Shown here piece after piece: positions 36,223-40,439 of a stretch of 40,439 bases of DNA. Numbering within the stretch: position 1 is the first letter of the stretch; the number at the start of each line of letters is the position of its first letter. The notes under the pieces are model-generated. The model was not told the DNA's origin. It worked only from the letters and a program-made list of their open reading frames with translations, and searched no databases. Source of the stretch: Candidatus Pacearchaeota archaeon (GTDB lineage Archaea > Nanobdellota > Nanobdellia > Pacearchaeales > GW2011-AR1). The stretch spans positions 1-40,439 of the forward strand of contig JAFCEO010000011.1 in the NCBI GenBank assembly GCA_017609085.1, given 5' to 3'. The translations under genes and the position numbers were made by a program.

Positions 36223-37212
36223 TTACTTAAATCTATTAAATCTAGCCTTATCTTTCAGTTTTAGCCACCACTCTTTATTTTTTTTATACCATTTGATTGT
36301 TTCTATTATCCCTTTCTCAAAATTATATACTGGCCACCATCCTAACTCTGTTTTTATTTTTTCTGGATTAATGGCATATTTTCTATCATGTCCTGGTCTG
36401 TCTTTAACAAATTCTATCCTTTCTTCCCCTAAACCAAACTCCTTCAATATTCTTTTTACAACATCTATGTTTTTCTTTTCACATTCCGCTCCGATACAAT
36501 ACCTTTCTCCGAGTTTTCCCTTTTGCAATATGAGATCAACGGCAGAGCTATGGTCGTCTACAAAAATCCAATCCCTAACATATAAGCCATCACCATAGAG
36601 CGGAACTTTCTTGCCTTCTATTAAATTAGTTATACAAAGAGGAATAAATTTTTCTGGAAACTGGTAGGGGCCATAGTTATTTACAGAATTTGACAATGTG
36701 GCTTTAACACTATAAGTATGAAAATAAGCATTTACCAGATGATCTGCAGCAGCTTTACTCGCAGAATAAGGACTTCGAGGATTATAGGGGGAATTTTCAT
36801 TAAATTTTTTTTCGCTATCCAAACGTAAAGCGCCAAAGACTTCGTCCGTAGAAATCTGATGAATTCTCTTTTCGAATTTTCTGGCAGCTTCTAATAAAAC
36901 ATAAGTTCCAAAAACATTTGTTCTTAAAAATTCTGTTGGATCTGCGATACTTCTGTCAACATGTGTCTCTGCAGCAAAATTTACTATTATATCGACATTT
37001 CTAACGAGTTTTTCTACAAGTTCCTTGTCTGTAATGTCGCCTCTTACGAACCTATATCTTTTATCTTGCTCTATCTCTTTCAGATTATCCAAATTTCCCG
37101 AATAAGTAAGTTTGTCAAGATTAATAACTTCACAATCTCGATATTTCTTTAAGAGATATTTAATAAAATTGCTCCCCATAAAACCTGCTCCTCCTGTAAC
37201 TAAATACTTCAT
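36223..37212 (-). CDS. rfbB: dTDP-glucose 4,6-dehydratase
   Basis: VTGGAGFMGSNFIKYLL, FAAETHVDRSI, ISTDEVFG, YSASKAAADHLV. Confidence 0.92.
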   Translation of the reverse strand: MKYLVTGGAGFMGSNFIKYLLKKYRDCEVINLDKLTYSGNLDNLKEIEQDKRYRFVRGDITDKELVEKLVRNVDIIVNFAAETHVDRSIADPTEFLRTNVFGTYVLLEAARKFEKRIHQISTDEVFGALRLDSEKKFNENSPYNPRSPYSASKAAADHLVNAYFHTYSVKATLSNSVNNYGPYQFPEKFIPLCITNLIEGKKVPLYGDGLYVRDWIFVDDHSSAVDLILQKGKLGERYCIGAECEKKNIDVVKRILKEFGLGEERIEFVKDRPGHDRKYAINPEKIKTELGWWPVYNFEKGIIETIKWYKKNKEWWLKLKDKARFNRFK

Positions 37213-37427
37213 TTTATTAAAACATCTAAATTTATCCCTATTATGAATCTATTATTTAGTAAGATCTTTTTTATAAAATTTTTTGATAGTTCAACTATTT
37301 TTATTATTTCTTAATTTTTTAATTCAAGAAAACAAAGATGAAAAATCTCTCTATTTTTTACATTTAATTGTCATTCCTAATTACGGGTCAAAAAGATTTT
37401 TAAATATATTAGTTTTTGGGGTTGAAA

Positions 37428-38642
37428 ATGATTCCTGCAGTCAAAAGTGGAAAGCCCGCAATCGAAGGCGGAAAGCCGATAAGAGAAAAAAATAACTTTC
37501 TTGTTTTTGGAGCACCTTACATTGGGGGAGAAGAAATTGAAGAAGTTATTAAGACTTTAAAATCTTGTTGGATAGGTACTGGTCCAAAGGTTTTTAGGTT
37601 TGAAGAGGAGATTAGAAATTATCTAGGAGCAAAATATATAGTCGCTCTTAATTCATGCACTGCAGCACTCCATTTATCCATGATTGCTTTGAATATTGGA
37701 AAAGGAGACGAAGTTATAACAACTCCAATGACTTTTTGTGCAACTGCTAATGCAATTATCCATGCGAGGGCTAAACCTATTTTTGTCGACATAAACAGAT
37801 CTACTCTGAATATAGACCCAAATAAAATAGAAGAAAAAATTACAGAAAAAACTAAAGCTATAATTCCTGTTCATTTTGCAGGAAGACCTTGCGATTTAGA
37901 ATCCCTCATCTCTATAGCAGAAAAGAATAATTTATTCTTAATAGAAGATGCAGCTCACGCTTTAGGTGCAGAATATAATGGGAGAAAAATAGGCAATTTT
38001 GGTCATGTAACATGTTTTAGTTTTTATGTCAATAAGAATATCACTACCGGGGAAGGAGGATTGGTTTCAACAACAAATAGAGATCTTGCTGATAAGATTA
38101 GAATTTTAAGATTGCATGGAATTAGTAAAGATGCATGGAAGAGATTTTCTGATTCAGGTTATAAACACTATTTTGTCGAAGATGCAGGGTTTAAATATAA
38201 TATGACAGACATTCAAGCTTCTCTCGGCATACATCAACTTTCTAGAATAGAAGAATGGCACAAAAGACGGGTTGAGATATGGAAAGAATACGATAATTCT
38301 TTTCAAGATCTTCCTTTACAATTGCCTTTACCAGAAGAACCAAATACAAAACATTCTAGACATCTTTATACAATAATCCTCAAAACAGAAGAATTGACTA
38401 AATCTAGAGATTTTATTCTCCAAGCACTAGAAAAAGAAGGAATTGGTGTCGGAGTTCATTATACAGCCTTGCATTTACATCCTTTTTATAGAAAATTGGG
38501 CTACAAAAAAGGAGATTTTCCAAACGCAGAATACATTGGAGAGAGAACAATTTCTCTTCCTCTTTATCCTAAATTAACTGATGAAGATGTTAAGGATGTC
38601 ATCTCTGCAGTAACTAAAGTGCTAAATTATTATAAAAAATAA
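37428..38642 (+). CDS. DegT/DnrJ/EryC1 aminotransferase
   Basis: GTGPKVFRFEEEIRNYLGAKYIVALNSCTAALHLSM, LIEDAAHALGAEYNGRKIGNFGHVTCFSFYVNKNITTGEGG. ATG 37428 preferred over 37416. Confidence 0.93.
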   Translation: MIPAVKSGKPAIEGGKPIREKNNFLVFGAPYIGGEEIEEVIKTLKSCWIGTGPKVFRFEEEIRNYLGAKYIVALNSCTAALHLSMIALNIGKGDEVITTPMTFCATANAIIHARAKPIFVDINRSTLNIDPNKIEEKITEKTKAIIPVHFAGRPCDLESLISIAEKNNLFLIEDAAHALGAEYNGRKIGNFGHVTCFSFYVNKNITTGEGGLVSTTNRDLADKIRILRLHGISKDAWKRFSDSGYKHYFVEDAGFKYNMTDIQASLGIHQLSRIEEWHKRRVEIWKEYDNSFQDLPLQLPLPEEPNTKHSRHLYTIILKTEELTKSRDFILQALEKEGIGVGVHYTALHLHPFYRKLGYKKGDFPNAEYIGERTISLPLYPKLTDEDVKDVISAVTKVLNYYKK

Positions 38643-38726
38643 TATTAAATTTTATTCAAGTTAAAATATTTGATGTATGTTTTAATTTGAAAAAAGATTT
38701 ATAAAGAAATTCTTTTTTCTTTCACA

Positions 38727-39467
38727 ATGATTAAAAATCCAGACCTCACCATTGTACTTGCATGTTATAATGAGATGGAACATATTAATAAAAGTCTTTC
38801 TGAGTTAATTGATTTTTTAGATTGTACAAAATTTAAATATGAAATAATAATGATTGACGATTGTTCTAAAGACAAAACAGCAGAAGAAATTCCTAAATTA
38901 GCTAAAAAATATCCTCAAATAAGATTTTATCTTCATAAAAAAAATATTGGGAGGGGAGGAACGGTATCAGAAGGAATAAAGTTAGCCAGAGGAAAAATAG
39001 TCGGATTTTTAGATATAGATTTAGAAACTCCTCAATGGTATATATTGCCCGCTTATATATATATTAAAAAAGGATACGACTTAGTTACGGCACATAGAAT
39101 ATATAAATTAAGTATAAGAACTTTAATAAGAGCAATATTAAGTAGAGGATATAATTTTTTAACAAGAATTATGTTAAAAATTCCTTTTCAAGATACAGAA
39201 GCAGGGTTTAAATTTTTTAACAAAGAAAAAATTCTTTCTGTTTTAGAAGAAACAAAAGATAAAGGTTGGTTTTGGGATACAGAAATTATTACAAGAGCTT
39301 ATTATAAAAATTATAAAATAAAGATGCTCCCAACATTATTTATAAGAAAACCTTACAAAACCTCAACTGTAAAATTATTTAGTGATGGTGTAGACTATTT
39401 TAAGAAATTATTAAAATTTAGAAAAGAGATTAAAGCTATTAGAAGAAAGAGAAGCCAGAAAAAATGA
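38727..39467 (+). CDS. Glycosyltransferase family 2 (dolichol-phosphate mannosyltransferase-like)
   Basis: LTIVLACYNEMEHINKSL...IDDCSKDKT...GFLDIDLETP. Confidence 0.9.
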   Translation: MIKNPDLTIVLACYNEMEHINKSLSELIDFLDCTKFKYEIIMIDDCSKDKTAEEIPKLAKKYPQIRFYLHKKNIGRGGTVSEGIKLARGKIVGFLDIDLETPQWYILPAYIYIKKGYDLVTAHRIYKLSIRTLIRAILSRGYNFLTRIMLKIPFQDTEAGFKFFNKEKILSVLEETKDKGWFWDTEIITRAYYKNYKIKMLPTLFIRKPYKTSTVKLFSDGVDYFKKLLKFRKEIKAIRRKRSQKK

Positions 39468-40066
39468 AGAGCCCAATTTACTGGAACACAAGAATTTATG
39501 AGATTATTATGAAGCTTCTTTATGGTAGAACTTATGAGGGAAGATATAAAGCAATAGCAGAAGAAGTAAGAAACTTAGAAGTTCTGGACCTGTATTGCGG
39601 CGATTGTAAATTGGCAGATTTTGTAAAAAATTATAAAGGCGCCGATTTCAATAAAATCTTTATTAAAAGTGCAAAAAAGAGAGGTTTAGATGTGAGCTTG
39701 ATGGATATAACCAAAGAAAAAATACCAGAAAATGAGTGCATTGTAATGCAAGGAAGCCTGTATCAATTTATTCCAAATCACGAAGAAATAATTAAAAGAA
39801 TATTAAAAAGCGCACAAAAGAAAGCAATCATTTCTGAACCTTACATAAACTTAGCTAACTCAAAAAATAGAGTTGTATCTTTGATAGCAAAAATTCTTAC
39901 AAAGACATCTGAACCTTGCGATAAAAGATTTACAAAACAAGAATTAATCAATTTATTTAAAAAATATAATGTTACAAAAATAAAAGACTTAGGTAGAGAT
40001 ATTATGGGTGTTTTTGAAATAAAGTTCAAAAGAGATCGTGAAAAAGGAATATATAAGGAAATTTAA
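39464..40066 (+). CDS. SAM-dependent methyltransferase-like protein
   Basis: VLDLYCGDCKLADFVKNYKGADFNK; overlaps the GT2 gene by 4 nt. Confidence 0.6.
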   Translation: MKSPIYWNTRIYEIIMKLLYGRTYEGRYKAIAEEVRNLEVLDLYCGDCKLADFVKNYKGADFNKIFIKSAKKRGLDVSLMDITKEKIPENECIVMQGSLYQFIPNHEEIIKRILKSAQKKAIISEPYINLANSKNRVVSLIAKILTKTSEPCDKRFTKQELINLFKKYNVTKIKDLGRDIMGVFEIKFKRDREKGIYKEI

Positions 40067-40098
40067 TCAAACTTAAATAACGATTTTTTAAATAAAAA

Positions 40099-40439
40099 AT
40101 GAAAAATGAAATATCTTCAAAAAAATTTATAGTATTCACCATTTTACTTTTAATTTTAATAACAATCTTAACTAAATTTTATGGCGTTACTGATGTAGGA
40201 GACTATGCAGATACTGCAAAATTTTTTGCTGGAAGCTACAACGCAAAATTAAGAACAAGCCATTCAGTTCTATATGGTCTGATTCATGCCCCTTTTGTAA
40301 AACTAAATTCTAATTTTTTATTCTTAAAATTAAGCGCGGTTTTGTGGCTTTCCCTGCTTACGATAAGTTTGTATTATATAAGCAATAAAAACAAAAAAAC
40401 TTTATTGCTTTTTATAACAACTCCTATTTTATGGTATAT
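40099..40439 (+). CDS. Multi-TM membrane protein, truncated by window end (possible GT-C-type)
   Basis: Open frame MKNEISSKKFIVFTILLLILITILTKFYGVTDVGDYADTAKFFAGSYNAKLRTSHSVLYGLIHAPFVKL. Confidence 0.5.
   Translation, partial: MKNEISSKKFIVFTILLLILITILTKFYGVTDVGDYADTAKFFAGSYNAKLRTSHSVLYGLIHAPFVKLNSNFLFLKLSAVLWLSLLTISLYYISNKNKKTLLLFITTPILWY

Overview
AT-rich archaeal window, probably a DPANN-type lineage judging by gene content and small spacers. The left part (1-12.7 kb) and right part (27.6-40.4 kb) are mostly housekeeping: a ribosomal/RNA polymerase cluster (S13-S4-S11-RpoD-tRNA-L18e-L13-S9), a MacB/FtsX-like ABC transporter, RpoN, an RNase P protein, 5S rRNA, three further tRNAs, SecF/SecD, and a sugar-nucleotide/glycosyltransferase cluster. 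Between the 5S rRNA (~12.67 kb) and a transposase remnant plus a holin-like ORF (~27.0-27.4 kb) lies a ~14 kb block with every gene on the minus strand that looks like a defence island. It has two tightly packed gene sets. (A) wHTH-MNT nucleotidyltransferase, HEPN, PLD-SNF2 helicase, Cas4-like nuclease, five-TM metzincin protease. (B) A type IIG-like adenine methylase whose target-recognition domain is a separate ORF, with an AlbA_2/Schlafen-type gene precisely between the two, then a PD-(D/E)XK nuclease flanked by 32-bp direct repeats, then two overlapping ORFs each carrying an Rx4H HEPN-like motif. I also report a candidate structured ncRNA with its own TATA-like element upstream of tRNA-Leu, two neighbouring genes (pyruvoyl-dependent arginine decarboxylase and XerA-like recombinase) each broken by a small deletion/frameshift, and operator-like repeats between the two gene sets. 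All assignments come from reading motifs by eye; no database search was run.
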